This document shows, one piece after another, positions 63,276-64,000 of a DNA stretch of 64,000 bases (its first letter is position 1; the number at the start of each line of letters is the position of its first letter). The position numbers and the translations under genes are program-made. Location of the stretch: positions 1,736,001-1,800,000 of the forward strand of contig NZ_CP039290.1 of NCBI RefSeq assembly GCF_004798705.1. Direction: 5' to 3'. The notes below the pieces were generated by a model. The model saw only the letters and a list, made by a program, of their open reading frames with translations, was not told where the DNA came from and did not search any database. The DNA is from Arthrobacter sp. PAMC25564. GTDB taxonomy: Bacteria > Actinomycetota > Actinomycetes > Actinomycetales > Micrococcaceae.

Positions 63276-63995
63276 ATGCAGCTCGAGAACAAGGTCGCGT
63301 TCATCACCGGCGGAGGATCGGGGCTCGGTCTCGCCACCGCAAAGACCTTCATCGCCGAAGGTGCGAAGGTCATGATCTTTGACTTCAATCCCAAGTCGCA
63401 GGAAGTCGCCGACGAGATCGGTGCGAAGTTCGTCCAGGGCGACGTCTCGAAGGCCGAGAGCGTTGAGGCCGCCGTCGCGAAGACGGTCGAGGAATTCGGC
63501 AGCGTTGACATTGCCGTCGCCTCGGCGGGTGTGGGCGGTGAGGGTGACGTCGTCACCTCGACCGTCGAAAACTGGGAGCGCACCAACGGCATCGACTACT
63601 CGGGCGTGTTCTACACCAACAAGTACGTCATCGAGCAGCTCCTCAAGCAGGGCGACGGCGGCGTCGTTGTCAACATCGCTTCGATGTTCGGCCTCGTGGC
63701 CATCTCGAACAACATCGCTTACTCGGCCTCGAAGGGCGGTGTCGTGAACATGACCCGCGCCGCCGGGACGATGTACGCGAAGGATGGCATCCGTGTGAAC
63801 GCGGTGGCCCCGGGCGTCATCCGTACCCCGCTCATTGACGAGCCGACCCTCGAGCAGTATGCAAAACTGCACCCGGCCGGTCGCGTCGGCGAGGCGCAGG
63901 AAGTTGCCGACCTCATCACCTTCCTCGCGAGCGATAAGGCGAAGTTCATCACCGGCGCGACCATTCCGATCGACGGTGGCTATACGGCCGTCTAG
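63276..63995 (+). CDS. Short-chain dehydrogenase/reductase, atypical codon use
   Basis: A complete 239-aa classical SDR. Cofactor loop ITGGGSGLGLATAKTFIAEG, catalytic serine in VNIASMFGL, YSASKGGVVNMTRA, and RVNAVAPGVIRTPL near the C-terminus; the NNAG motif is ASAG. Serine codons are 10 TCG, 3 AGC and no TCC, whereas mnmA next door mostly uses TCC. With the AT-rich upstream region this suggests acquisition from another actinobacterium. The reaction is unknown; size and fold fit FabG-like or sugar/diol dehydrogenases. Confidence 0.9.
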   Translation: MQLENKVAFITGGGSGLGLATAKTFIAEGAKVMIFDFNPKSQEVADEIGAKFVQGDVSKAESVEAAVAKTVEEFGSVDIAVASAGVGGEGDVVTSTVENWERTNGIDYSGVFYTNKYVIEQLLKQGDGGVVVNIASMFGLVAISNNIAYSASKGGVVNMTRAAGTMYAKDGIRVNAVAPGVIRTPLIDEPTLEQYAKLHPAGRVGEAQEVADLITFLASDKAKFITGATIPIDGGYTAV

Positions 63996-64000
63996 TCGGA

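Overview
This window is chromosomal DNA from a high-GC actinobacterium, most probably Arthrobacter or a close relative in the Micrococcaceae. The evidence is the GC-rich codon use, the gene order of the heme cluster, and a repair/housekeeping block whose order resembles the mycobacterial Rv3193c-Rv3208A region (recalled from knowledge of that locus, not computed). I see no rRNA, CRISPR array, prophage or transposase. About 95% of the window is confidently annotatable, mostly as core metabolism and maintenance.

Layout. (1) 0-3.4 kb: start of thiE (minus, cut by the edge), a TPP riboswitch, thiO-thiS-thiG, and a pterin dehydratase fused to a VOC-like domain. (2) 3.4-7.3 kb: small membrane protein, DUF3107 protein and TetR regulator (minus), divergent from moeZ; then a short-chain dehydrogenase bracketed by two 103-bp near-copies of the moeZ tail plus a hairpin. 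(3) 7.3-20.1 kb: a complete heme pathway of the coproporphyrin type. hemA (minus) is divergent from hemE-hemY-(secreted protein)-hemQ-hemH-hemC-hemD-hemB-(LLM flavoprotein)-hemL. Many joints overlap by 4 bp (ATGA or GTGA). (4) 20.1-22.6 kb: amino-acid ABC importer. (5) 23-42.8 kb: genome maintenance (DnaQ-like exonuclease, alkyltransferase-like protein, AdnA, AdnB, phosphotransferase, NudC, UvrD2, M48-like peptidase), then DUF2342, PDZ-Lon protease and a large UPF0182 membrane protein. (6) 42.8-49.6 kb: two initiator tRNAs, photolyase, PspA, a TPM-domain membrane protein and an HtrA protease (envelope stress). (7) 49.8-57.8 kb: electron transfer flavoprotein, PIG-L deacetylase, gluconate kinase and permease, SigK/RskA-type pair, TrmL, J-domain protein. 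(8) 58-64 kb: DoxX-like protein divergent from a Cys-rich HTH regulator, cysteine desulfurase, FAD oxidoreductase, MnmA, and a compositionally odd short-chain dehydrogenase.

How the genes work together. The heme block makes glutamyl-tRNA-derived ALA (HemA, HemL) and carries it to coproheme and heme (HemB, C, D, E, Y, H, Q). MoeZ may supply the ThiF-like activation of ThiS, since no thiF is adjacent. Cysteine desulfurase and MnmA form a sulfur-relay pair for tRNA thiolation. AdnAB, UvrD2, ATL and photolyase are DNA-repair functions.

Non-coding structure stands out. There is a repeated intergenic hairpin family with a compensatory base change, several perfect palindromes next to stress genes, in-frame 15-bp (pentapeptide) repeats at gene ends, probable leaderless promoters, and a run of TTG start codons between 38 and 58 kb. 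I did not find a clear new defence or mobile system. The best leads are the hairpin family, the SDR bracketed by the moeZ tail, the TPM-PspA module with its palindromes, and the DoxX/Cys-rich regulator pair.
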